Of a stretch of DNA of 35,702 nt, positions 8,269-16,127 are shown one piece after another (position 1 is the stretch's first letter; each line of letters starts with the position of its first letter). The position numbers and the translations under genes are program-made. The notes under the pieces were generated by a model, which made no database searches, had not been told where the DNA came from, and saw only the letters and a list, made by a program, of their open reading frames with translations. This stretch comes from Planctomycetes bacterium UBA7888 (GTDB lineage Bacteria > Planctomycetota > UBA1135). Location: contig DLRM01000007.1 in the NCBI GenBank assembly GCA_002500505.1, positions 492 to 36,193 on the forward strand, written 5' to 3'.

Positions 8269-9070
8269 GCCACCGAACACTCAGTCTCGTCGAGTACAGC
8301 CGGTTCGGCCGGAAAACGAAGCGGAAGAGTTTTTTGAGCCCGCCAACCTCTCTCGCCCAGGATTAGCAGCTTGGTTGCTTTTGGGGCCAATCCTTTCCGC
8401 TATTGGCCTTATAGGTTGGCTCCGCATTGCTCTCGGCGCCCCTCCAGTGGAAGACCCATCTCTTTCTTGGTGGGCTTTGGGCATGAACTTAGCATTGCTT
8501 CTTCTCTTTATCTTGCCGCACTCCCTTCTTTCCAGGGGTGGCGGTCGCCGATTTTTAAACCGCCCTTTTGGGCCAGATGCGGAACGTCCCATTTTTGTTT
8601 TCATTTCTGGGTTCACTCTCTGCATCCTCGTTTTTTCCTGGCAAACCACGGGTCCTCTGCTTTGGAATTTTGATGGCGGCCTCTTCCTGTTCTCTCGGTT
8701 TGTACAAATCGTTGGCCTGCTTCTTGCCGCATGGGCTACTTTCGTGGTCGGTGGCACACAGCTTTTAGGGCTTCCTCAATTGCGCGCCTTAGAAAAAGGC
8801 CGCCATGCGCCAAGTCAAGAATTTGTGGCCCTCCCCCCCTACCGCTGGCTGCGCCAGCCCACGAATGCTGGTTTTCTTCTTTTCCTTGCTGGTATGCCTG
8901 AGGTTACTGCAGACCGACTCTTGATGAGCCTCTCGATGGCAATCTGGATTCTCTTCAGTTCCCCTTACGAAGAACGCGATTCAGAAATTACTTTCGGGGA
9001 AGCCTATTCCGATTACAAGAGTCGCACTCCTCGCTGGATTCCATCTTTCAGTGAAAGATTGGACTCATGA
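8258..9070 (+). CDS. membrane protein of the isoprenylcysteine methyltransferase fold (NnrU/MddA-like)
   Basis: A 270-residue integral membrane protein. After a polar N-terminus of about 50 residues come roughly six hydrophobic segments (AAWLLLGPILSAIGLIGWL, LGMNLALLLLFILP, IFVFISGFTLCILVF, IVGLLLAAWATFVV, then a pair near the C-terminus). The C-terminal block YRWLRQP...SSPYEERD...FGEAYSDYKSRTPRWIP matches the SAM-binding region of ICMT/MddA/NnrU-type membrane methyltransferases, except that the usual RHP reads RQP. The substrate is unknown. The start chosen (ATG 8258) overlaps the ferredoxin gene by 11 bp, and an ATGA at 9067-9070 couples it to glcD. Confidence 0.75.
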   Translation: MSSKPPNTQSRRVQPVRPENEAEEFFEPANLSRPGLAAWLLLGPILSAIGLIGWLRIALGAPPVEDPSLSWWALGMNLALLLLFILPHSLLSRGGGRRFLNRPFGPDAERPIFVFISGFTLCILVFSWQTTGPLLWNFDGGLFLFSRFVQIVGLLLAAWATFVVGGTQLLGLPQLRALEKGRHAPSQEFVALPPYRWLRQPTNAGFLLFLAGMPEVTADRLLMSLSMAIWILFSSPYEERDSEITFGEAYSDYKSRTPRWIPSFSERLDS

Positions 9071-10503
9071 CTTCTTCGACACTGCTTCGAAAACTCCGTG
9101 AGATTTGTGGCGCCAATTTCCTCTTAAAGGACCGGGCCTCTCTTTTTGCTTACGAGTCGGATGCACTCACTTTATTTCGATCGAAACCCCTTTGCGTTGC
9201 CCTTCCAGGCACACATGAGGAACTCATTCAATGCGTCTGCGCCCTCCACGAAGCCAAAGTCCCCTTCGCCGCCCGAGGCGCAGGTACCGGTCTTTCCGGC
9301 GGAGCCTTGGTGCCTCCGGGCGGTGTAATTCTCGCACTTTCGCGTTTGAATCGGATTCTGGAGATTCATCCCGAAGAGGGTTGGGCTTTGGTGGAACCTG
9401 GCGTGGTCAATGCCACCCTTTCTCGCGAAGCCAAACAGTATGGTCTTCAATTCGCCCCGGACCCCGCAAGCCAAAGCGTTTGCACCGTTGGCGGGAACGC
9501 CGCAGAAAATTCCGGAGGTCCCCATTGTTTCCTTCATGGAATGACCACCCAGCATGTTCAGTTCCTTGAAGTCATTCTCCCAAACGGTGAAGTTGAGACC
9601 TGGGGTTCTCCAACGAGTAGCGAAGACGACCTTGACCTTCGTGGGTTCTTTTTGGGTTCTGAAGGATCTGTAGCTATTGCCAGCAAACTTGGCCTTCGCC
9701 TTATCCCACTTCCTCAAGATACGCAAACCTGGCTGACGGCGTACACCTCGATGGAAGATGCTTGCTGTACCGTTTCAGAAATTGTTGCCGAAGGCTTGCA
9801 GCCCGCCGCAATGGAAGTCATGGATAAGCAAGCCATCCAGGCTGTTGAAGCCTCGGTCTATCGCTGCGGCTTACCCACTGAGGCTGCTGCCGTCCTATTA
9901 GTGGAACTGGAAGGACACCCCTCGGTTTTATTGAGAGACTCTCCCTCCATTGAAAAGATTCTCAACAAAAGAACTCCCCTCTCTTTCGAAAAAGCCCAGT
10001 CTAAAAAGGAACGCATCGCTCTTTGGAAAGGGAGAAAAGGGGCTGGCGGCGCCTTAGGTCGCTTAGCTCCAGACAGCTACGTCATGGATGGCGTGGTCCC
10101 CCGCTCGAAACTCGCCGAAATCATGGCTTATGTCTTAGAGGTTCAAAGCGAAACAGGACTTCCTGTTGCTAATTTATTCCATGCGGGTGACGGAAATATC
10201 CATCCACACTTCTCCTACGATGCGCGTTCCCCTGAACAGGTTCAATTAGTCGAAGAGGCCGGGGCAAAAATCCTCAAACGTTGCCTCGAGCTTGGCGGTT
10301 CTCTTTCTGGTGAACATGGGATTGGCCTGGAGAAAGAAGCTCTCCTAGATTTACAGTTCGACGAAGCCACTCTTTCCTTTATGGAGAGAATGCGTAGCGT
10401 TTTCAACCCTGAAGACACTTTAAACCCAGGTAAAGGTTTGCCGCTCGGGAAAGCATGCGCCGAGGCCTTCCATCGGCATAGGGGGAGCTCCCAACCCCAA
10501 TGA
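9067..10503 (+). CDS. glcD: glycolate oxidase, FAD-binding subunit GlcD
   Basis: A 478-residue flavoprotein of the FAD-linked oxidase (PCMH) superfamily that oxidises glycolate or a similar 2-hydroxy acid. The FAD-binding_4 domain is in the N-terminal half, with ARGAGTGLSGGALVPPGG and DPASQSVCTVGGNAAENSGG. The C-terminal FAD-oxidase_C domain shows NLFHAGDGNIHPH and LSGEHGIGLEK, the usual substrate and flavin contacts. Length is normal for GlcD. Overlaps of 4 bp (ATGA) with both the preceding methyltransferase-like gene and glcE place it in a coupled operon. D-lactate dehydrogenase is an alternative substrate assignment, but the glcDEF arrangement favours glycolate oxidase. Confidence 0.92.
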   Translation: MTSSTLLRKLREICGANFLLKDRASLFAYESDALTLFRSKPLCVALPGTHEELIQCVCALHEAKVPFAARGAGTGLSGGALVPPGGVILALSRLNRILEIHPEEGWALVEPGVVNATLSREAKQYGLQFAPDPASQSVCTVGGNAAENSGGPHCFLHGMTTQHVQFLEVILPNGEVETWGSPTSSEDDLDLRGFFLGSEGSVAIASKLGLRLIPLPQDTQTWLTAYTSMEDACCTVSEIVAEGLQPAAMEVMDKQAIQAVEASVYRCGLPTEAAAVLLVELEGHPSVLLRDSPSIEKILNKRTPLSFEKAQSKKERIALWKGRKGAGGALGRLAPDSYVMDGVVPRSKLAEIMAYVLEVQSETGLPVANLFHAGDGNIHPHFSYDARSPEQVQLVEEAGAKILKRCLELGGSLSGEHGIGLEKEALLDLQFDEATLSFMERMRSVFNPEDTLNPGKGLPLGKACAEAFHRHRGSSQPQ

Positions 10504-11450
10504 CTCTCATCCAAGCCTCATCTTTAGACGACCTAATGGAAGTTGTCCATCATTCCTCCATGATGAGAGAAGGGGTTCTGCCGGTTGGAAACACCACAAG
10601 GATTCGACGACATTCAGCCAACCCTAATCCAGCACACTTGCTCTCGCTCTCCAAGATGAATCAAATCTTGGAATTAAACCCTGAAGAACAAACCTGTGTA
10701 GTTGAACCCGGAGTTTCGTTGGAGTCTCTCAATCTCGCCGCAAAAGAATTCAATCTGGAGCTTGGCGTGGCCTCTCCCCACGCGAAAGAAGGGACCCTGG
10801 GAGGACTCTTTCTTTCTGGGGAACTTAGCCTTGCCTTCTCCCTTTATGGTCCGCCGCGAGATCAAGTTTTAGGTGGAAAGTGGCTCTTAGCTGATGGGAC
10901 CCTTATTCAAAGCGGCGGCCAAGTGGTGAAAAATGTGGCCGGTTATGACACGACTCGTCTCCTGTTAGGTTCCCGAGGTCGACTAGCGATTTGCTTAAAT
11001 CTTTGCCTTCGCTTAAAGCCGTCGTCTCGTCATGCGCAGTGGGGTCTGATTGAACCTGGAGCCCCGACTCCTTTTCCCACTCTTCAAAATATTGATTATC
11101 TCTTTCAAGCCCATCCCGAAGCACCCACGTGCTTTCGAGCGGATGAGGCCATTTTCACTCCGGACATGGCTTCTCATATCTGTACGCACGAAGATGGGAC
11201 TCAACAACTCCAAGCGACCTTAAACAACTTTGCTTCTAATCCCCACCGCTATCACAGTGCCCGAGCGTGTGATTTAGATGTCAACCTAGGTCCCACGGAT
11301 TTCTTGGGAAAAATTCAGGGAACTTCTTCTCCGCTATGTCCTGAAAGGGCAATTGCATTTCCTCGCAAAGAAGAATCAACTTGGCTCCAGAAAATACAAG
11401 AAGCATGCGCACCTGAGTCCCCTCCATTTGGCGGGCCAATAATCACATGA
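10500..11450 (+). CDS. glcE: glycolate oxidase subunit GlcE (FAD-binding)
   Basis: A 316-residue second FAD-linked oxidase subunit. It has one PCMH-type FAD domain and a divergent C-terminus, as in GlcE. Visible signatures are LPVGNTTRIR near residue 28, SPHAKEGTLGGLF, and the GlcE-typical QVVKNVAGYDTTRLLLGSRGRLA around 145-165. It is slightly shorter than many GlcE proteins, the C-terminal part being compact. It starts in a 4-bp overlap with glcD and ends in a 4-bp overlap with glcF, so the three subunits are probably made in fixed ratio. A GGGGGAG 12 nt before the start may serve as ribosome binding site. Confidence 0.88.
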   Translation: MTLIQASSLDDLMEVVHHSSMMREGVLPVGNTTRIRRHSANPNPAHLLSLSKMNQILELNPEEQTCVVEPGVSLESLNLAAKEFNLELGVASPHAKEGTLGGLFLSGELSLAFSLYGPPRDQVLGGKWLLADGTLIQSGGQVVKNVAGYDTTRLLLGSRGRLAICLNLCLRLKPSSRHAQWGLIEPGAPTPFPTLQNIDYLFQAHPEAPTCFRADEAIFTPDMASHICTHEDGTQQLQATLNNFASNPHRYHSARACDLDVNLGPTDFLGKIQGTSSPLCPERAIAFPRKEESTWLQKIQEACAPESPPFGGPIIT

Positions 11451-12622
11451 ATGCCCCGCCACTCAGCGACTGCATGCACTGTGGATTGTGCTTGGAGAAA
11501 TGTCCGACCTACCGGGTGACAGGAAATGAGACAAAATCACCTCGCGGACGCCTCTTCCTCATGCGCGCCATCGAAGAGAAACGACTTACTCCTGCAGACA
11601 CCCAAGAACATTTAGAGGATTGTCTTCTTTGTAGAGCCTGCGAACCTACTTGCCCTTCCGGCATCCCGTATGGCTCTCTACTCAATCAAGCGAAAGCATC
11701 CCAAAGCAATCTTATGCTTCGCGGTTCTCTTTCCTTGATATTCTCTTCAAAAAAACTCCTCCGCCTTCTTGCTTTTTCATTGCGTCTATCCCGCAAGTTC
11801 GGGGTCGCAAAAGTGCTAGAAACTTTTAGTCCGAACCCTATAAAAGTTATGGCGGCCTCCATTCCCTCTCACCCAACATCCTATTACCCAAAACCGGGTC
11901 AGCGATGGCAAGCGAAGGGGGAGCTTCGTGGGAAAGTCGGGATTCACCTCGGTTGCACAAACCCCGGCCTCTTTGGTTCAGTATTACAGGACACCATCCG
12001 CTTGTTCCAAGAGCAAGGATTTGAAGTCCTTACTCCTCCACAACCCATTTGCTGTGGCGCTTTGCACTCTCATTCGGGGCTCGAAGAAAAAGGTCGCCTC
12101 TTAGCAGAGAGAACCTTAGCCGCCTTCCCAGAAACTTTGGACGCCGTTTTGGTTCCCTCCGCCGGTTGCGCCGCACATCTGAGCGAACATTCTGAGGCTC
12201 CTTCAAAAGTATTTGAGCCCCTCCTCTTTCTTAGCAGACAAGGCCTCAAGGGAAAAGCAAAGCCCATTCCAATCCAAGCCGTTTGGGACCCACCTTGCCA
12301 TTTACAGCATGTTCTTGGGAGCACCAGCGAGGTCCCTTCTCTCCTCTCCACTATTCCAGAATTCGAACTACTCGCTTTGAAAGAATCCGGGATGTGCTGT
12401 GGGGCAGGCGGAATCAGTTTTATCCGCAGTCCTGATCTTTCCAGTGAAGTCACAAAACGGAAATTGGAAAACATTCAAGCTAGTGGCGCAGAGTTCATTC
12501 TGTCTAGCAATCCCGGCTGCCAAATGCGCCTGGAAGCCGGCAGCCGAAAATTCGTCAAACCTCTTCCTGTAGAGCACCCAATTTCTTTCTTGGCAAAGGC
12601 CTACTGCGCGAGCCGCCGGTAA
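11447..12622 (+). CDS. glcF: glycolate oxidase iron-sulfur subunit GlcF
   Basis: A 391-residue electron-transfer subunit with two N-terminal [4Fe-4S] clusters (C9, C12, C15, C19 and C59, C62, C65, C69) and two C-terminal CCG (heterodisulfide-reductase-like) domains, seen as GCTNPG...CCGALH and DPPCHLQH...CCGAGG. GlcF takes electrons from the GlcD/GlcE flavins and passes them to the respiratory chain at the membrane. The preceding ferredoxin and membrane protein in the same operon could be additional carriers, but that is inference. The last 22 bp overlap convergently with the 3' end of the VCBS/ASPIC gene. Confidence 0.92.
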   Translation: MNAPPLSDCMHCGLCLEKCPTYRVTGNETKSPRGRLFLMRAIEEKRLTPADTQEHLEDCLLCRACEPTCPSGIPYGSLLNQAKASQSNLMLRGSLSLIFSSKKLLRLLAFSLRLSRKFGVAKVLETFSPNPIKVMAASIPSHPTSYYPKPGQRWQAKGELRGKVGIHLGCTNPGLFGSVLQDTIRLFQEQGFEVLTPPQPICCGALHSHSGLEEKGRLLAERTLAAFPETLDAVLVPSAGCAAHLSEHSEAPSKVFEPLLFLSRQGLKGKAKPIPIQAVWDPPCHLQHVLGSTSEVPSLLSTIPEFELLALKESGMCCGAGGISFIRSPDLSSEVTKRKLENIQASGAEFILSSNPGCQMRLEAGSRKFVKPLPVEHPISFLAKAYCASRR

Positions 12623-15600
12623 TAATTTTCCAAGTTCTTTAACCCAGCATCTCGGAAGCTATCGGCAAGGCCATGCCAATTCCGTGTTTTCCGAATAATG
12701 CGTTGGCCGCCGAGAAGTAAAGAGTCTTCTGCGTTTTTAGAATCCATCTTTTTCAAGAGTTCCACATCGCGAAGGAGGCTCTCTAAATCCACTGCGCCTG
12801 GATAAAGAGCCACCAACTGCCCTTCTGAATCCAGAAGCAAAGAAGTGGGCAATGGGCTCCCACTGTTCGGGCCTAAAAGAACTCCTAGCAACACCTGAAG
12901 GGATGCCTTGAAATTATTGTCTGCCCAGCCAGCATCTTCAATAAACCCGAAATCTTCCATAAGGTCCTTGGCCCGTTCGAACGCCTCTGGATCATCCGCG
13001 CACAGGGGGAGAATCCGAAGTCCGCTTTTCTCAATCTCCTCACGGTGGTTCATGAAGTCCGTCAATTCCAACAGACAGGATCGGCAGGTGGTACTCCATA
13101 GGTTCAAAAGTACTGGAGTCCCCCTTAAATCCTGAACTTTACGATTCGGTTTCCCTGACCATGGCGGGATACCCCAAGGCGCAAGAGGGATTTTTTCACC
13201 AATCGGGACGCGCCGCACAACGTTCCCTTCTGGTTGTAGCTCTTCCACGGGAGCGGTGCTAAATCGGGGGGCCGCCCGCACAGGAAGTTGGAAGGGAAGG
13301 TCCTCCCCTTGAACAATTCCTAAGCGAGATCCTGCAGGAACGTTCTGGAAAGAATCCGAGGTCCCGTCTGGCCAGTACACCGTCAGTTTTTGCGCTTGCT
13401 TCGCCTTTCCAATTCCAAAATGCATCCGCTTTGAGGACTGGGCAAGATAACCCTCTCCGCCATATAAAGTCTTACGGTAAATTTGGCCTCCTGCTTGAAG
13501 CACGACACGGGAACCGATTGCATCACGATTAGCCTGAACACCCACCAATTGAACACTTATGAAATTTCCTGGGTTTTGAATTTCATTTCTCAGAATTCTC
13601 AGGCGTGGCGCCGTTCTACTTTTGAGAACCAAATCCAAACGACCATCGTCGTCCCAGTCCAAAACAGCAAGGGCCCGACCGTCTCCTTTAAAGTCCACGG
13701 TCCCCACAGAGGAAACGTCTGCAAAGCGCATATCGCCCAAATTCAAAAATAACCGGTTTGCCTCTCGCCCACTCCAAGAGGCGCGTTCGTTCAACACCAT
13801 GTGCTGAATGCTCGCCCAGGCTTGCTTGTATTCCTCAGGAGCATCGCCGGCTTCGGCTGGACTCTGCGACGTCACGCGTCGCCAAAAGAAACTTCACAAA
13901 TCATCTTCATCGGGATTGGTCACAAAACCATTAGGAGAGTAAATGTCGGCAAAACCATCGTTATTGAAGTCAACCGACTTCGCCCCCCAGGCCCAGCCTC
14001 CAATTGCTGCCCCCGAAGCGTCTGTGACATCTTCAAAAAAACCATTCCCCCGGTTGGAAAGGATGGTGTTTCCGCGAGCATGCCTCTCATAGTGTTGATG
14101 GACATTTTTGTTCTCTCCGCTCATAAACTGATTGGTTTGGGGGACGATTCGGCGGCCAGCGGAGGAGAACATATTGCTGATATAGATGTCCATATCTCCG
14201 TCCAGGTCAAAGTCCTCGCAAGTCACACCCATCCCAGCAGCTAAATCTTCGGCACCACGCTCTCCTGCAACATCCCGGAAGTGTCCCTTGTCATTGATAT
14301 ACAAATTATTTTTCCCAAAGTCATTCGTAACATACAAATCGGGGTCACCATCTAAATCAAAATCTTCCCAAATGGCTGCAAGGCTAAATTTTCTGTTGTT
14401 GTGGCCGAGCCCCACTTCTTCGGTGGCCAAAGAAAATTGATGTTCACCTTCGTTACGCCAAAACAGATTCGGCGCGCCATTGTCTGCGTCATGGTAAGGC
14501 GTAGGAACGCCTCCAAGTAAGCCATCTTGGACATAGCGACAGCAGTAAATGTCCAAGTCGCCGTCCTGGTCAGCATCAGCGGACACAATCGAATAGACAT
14601 CCTCACTCCCCTCCCCTGTTAAGGGCGTAAATTCCGAATAAGCTCCCGTTCCATTGTTCCAACCAATCAGAAGGTTTGGCCCCACTGCCAATGCAATATC
14701 TTGATCTCCATCGTTGTCGAAATCTAAAATGAGGGCACTTCGCGTGTTGTCCAGAAAAGAAAGGCCAGCGGCATCCGTTGCATCTTGAAGGACCCCATCC
14801 GGCCGCCGAAGGTAGAGACGATTGGGGAGGCCACCTTGCTGGGACACGAAAAGGTCATCCAATCCATCACCATTCACATCACCAATGGCGACACCTTGAG
14901 CACCAATGTAGGAATTCCCAAGCATTTGATCCGTCCGCCATTGGTAACTACCGACCCCAGTCATAATTTCTTCTTTAAAACGAGGGACATCACCAAGAAC
15001 AGCTCGCGTAACCTCAGAAAAGATTGGGCCGGAAGATTGAATCCATTCCCATGATTGAGGCTGAACAGACCGAAGGCGAAGAGATTCACCATCTTTAGCA
15101 ATCTCCCAACCAAGTTTCCACTCCATGTTGAGTTGGACAAACGGAGCTGAGCTCAAATCATCTAAATGAATCACAGCTTCTGTTTCAAAGTGTCCCTCTC
15201 CATGCAACTTCACTTCAAGATACTTGAAAAATAGGTTAACTTTCTTGGGCTTATCGAAAACAGAAAGAAGTGTTTTTAGCTGGTCATCCAGCTCTTCTTT
15301 TCCTAACTGTTTGGAGGAAAACCCCTTTGCTCTTTGGACTTTCAGGCCAGAACTATCGTGATGAAGCTCTCTCTCCTCAGGGACAAAGGAGAGGAAACCA
15401 GCAAAGTCCACAGCAAGAAGCTCCTCCCATTCAGGCTCTTCCGCCTTGGCCACGCCTAACGCATGATGAAAAATCGCCTTCAATGCTTTCTTGGCGCTTC
15501 CGTGAAGAACCTCAGTTTTCCAGCGGTCAAAAGCAGGGTCTCTTCGTTTTATGTTGTCTTCTGCCCAGTCTGGCAATTGCCACTCTTGTTTCTGGATTAA

Positions 15601-15729
15601 GACACCCTCTTCCTGAAGCCCTTCAAAGGAGCTCCCCTGGTCAAAGTCTCCCTGGTTACAAGCAGAAAGGCTTAGGAAGAGAATCCACAGCCACAGGGAA
15701 AACCCTGTCGATGTATTGTTTCTACGCAA
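12601..15729 (-). CDS. candidate selenoprotein: VCBS-propeller/ASPIC-UnbV/thioredoxin lipoprotein with in-frame UGA
   Basis: Read as one gene this encodes 1042 residues, with UGA at codon 612. Conventional calling gives two same-frame fragments, 13894-15738 and 12601-13875, separated only by that UGA. The order is: lipoprotein signal (LSLSAC, Cys24); a 240-residue N-terminal region; six Ca-binding-like D-x-[DN]-x-D-G blades (near 284, 336, 385, 456, 506, 587); UGA612; a seventh blade (DWDDDGRLD, near 691); an ASPIC/UnbV domain (about 723-808); and a thioredoxin-like domain with CRSC (882-885). Stopping at UGA would leave six blades and strand the rest. From memory, CRTAC1-type relatives read DLCSFFWRQV here; this gene reads DL-UGA-SFFWRRV, so UGA replaces Cys. 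A SECIS-like hairpin follows. The TTG start at 15729 is chosen for its strong ribosome binding site. Alternative: a nonsense mutation or a base error. Confidence 0.82.
13866..13882 (-). promoter_or_regulatory. SECIS-like stem-loop downstream of the in-frame UGA
   Basis: The mRNA folds as GCGACG-CGUGA-CGUCGC, a perfect 6-bp stem with a 5-nt loop. Below a G/A mismatch the helix can continue with U-G, U-A and U-G pairs. The loop begins 17 nt after the UGA and has G as its second base, followed by U. Bacterial SECIS elements are coding-region hairpins just after the UGA, with the apical loop roughly 16-37 nt away and a guanine among its first two loop bases; these criteria are met. A bulged U like that of E. 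coli fdhF is not evident. Confidence 0.75.
13894..13896 (-). other. in-frame UGA, probable selenocysteine codon
   Basis: This TGA is the only interruption in a frame open from 15738 to 12601. Upstream residues end NPDEDDL and downstream residues begin SFFWRRV, continuing the same domain without a gap. UGA ends several neighbouring genes within ATGA or GTGA overlaps, so it is not generally reassigned in this genome. Recoding here would have to be local. Confidence 0.78.
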
Positions 15730-16102
15730 TGGGTTCACCTCCTATAAACATCCAAAGAGCGGTCAAAACCGCCACCAAAACTAAAGACACAAACAAGAAA
15801 ACGAGCCGCTGGTGCATACACCGGCTACCCCCTCGCGCTAAACGAAAACCGCTCCACGCCACCAGAGGGAAAGAGGACAAAGCGGACAGGGCAACTGCGA
15901 GGTGGACCTTTTTGGGAATCTCCTCGAATTCCCATTCATGACCAATCCTTTCCGCCTGGAAAATTGCTCCCACCAAAAGAAAAAGTGTGCTTGCAACCCA
16001 ACGATAGTGAGCCTTTCTAGCGTTTTTCCGCCCAGCACGAATCGTGGCACCCAAGGCGAACACAAACAAAATCAGATTCAGGATGAAGAGGGATGTGGCC
16101 AT
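15722..16102 (-). CDS. small four-helix membrane protein, unknown function
   Basis: A 126-residue protein with four predicted transmembrane segments (SLFILNLILFVFALGATI, WVASTLFLLVGAIF, VHLAVALSALSSFPLVAW, LVFLFVSLVLVAVLTALWMFIG) and short charged loops. I do not recognise a catalytic motif; H61 and H67 lie in or near the loops. The start is set at ATG 16102, where the first helix begins, although the frame is open further upstream (Met codons at 16120 and 16129). The gene overlaps the start of the candidate selenoprotein by 8 bp or more, so they are co-expressed. A membrane anchor or electron-transfer partner is possible but unsupported by motifs. Its start is only 25 bp from the divergent amidohydrolase start. 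Confidence 0.75.
   Translation of the reverse strand: MATSLFILNLILFVFALGATIRAGRKNARKAHYRWVASTLFLLVGAIFQAERIGHEWEFEEIPKKVHLAVALSALSSFPLVAWSGFRLARGGSRCMHQRLVFLFVSLVLVAVLTALWMFIGGEPIA
15735..15743 (-). promoter_or_regulatory. strong ribosome binding site for the candidate selenoprotein
   Basis: The minus strand reads AGGAGGTGA, then ACCCA, then TTG. This near-perfect anti-SD complement places initiation at TTG 15729 rather than at the GTG (15738), which lies inside the site. It is the strongest Shine-Dalgarno I noticed in the window. It lies within the last codons of the upstream membrane-protein gene. Confidence 0.7.
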
Positions 16103-16127
16103 TTTGGGGGAGGATACCATCCTGGAC

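Noticed and set aside
12601..13875. Treating the ASPIC/UnbV-thioredoxin half as an independent gene with a GTG start at 13875
   Set aside because: The GTG lies within the hairpin loop region, no ribosome binding site precedes it, and a protein starting there would have no signal peptide and only one propeller blade.
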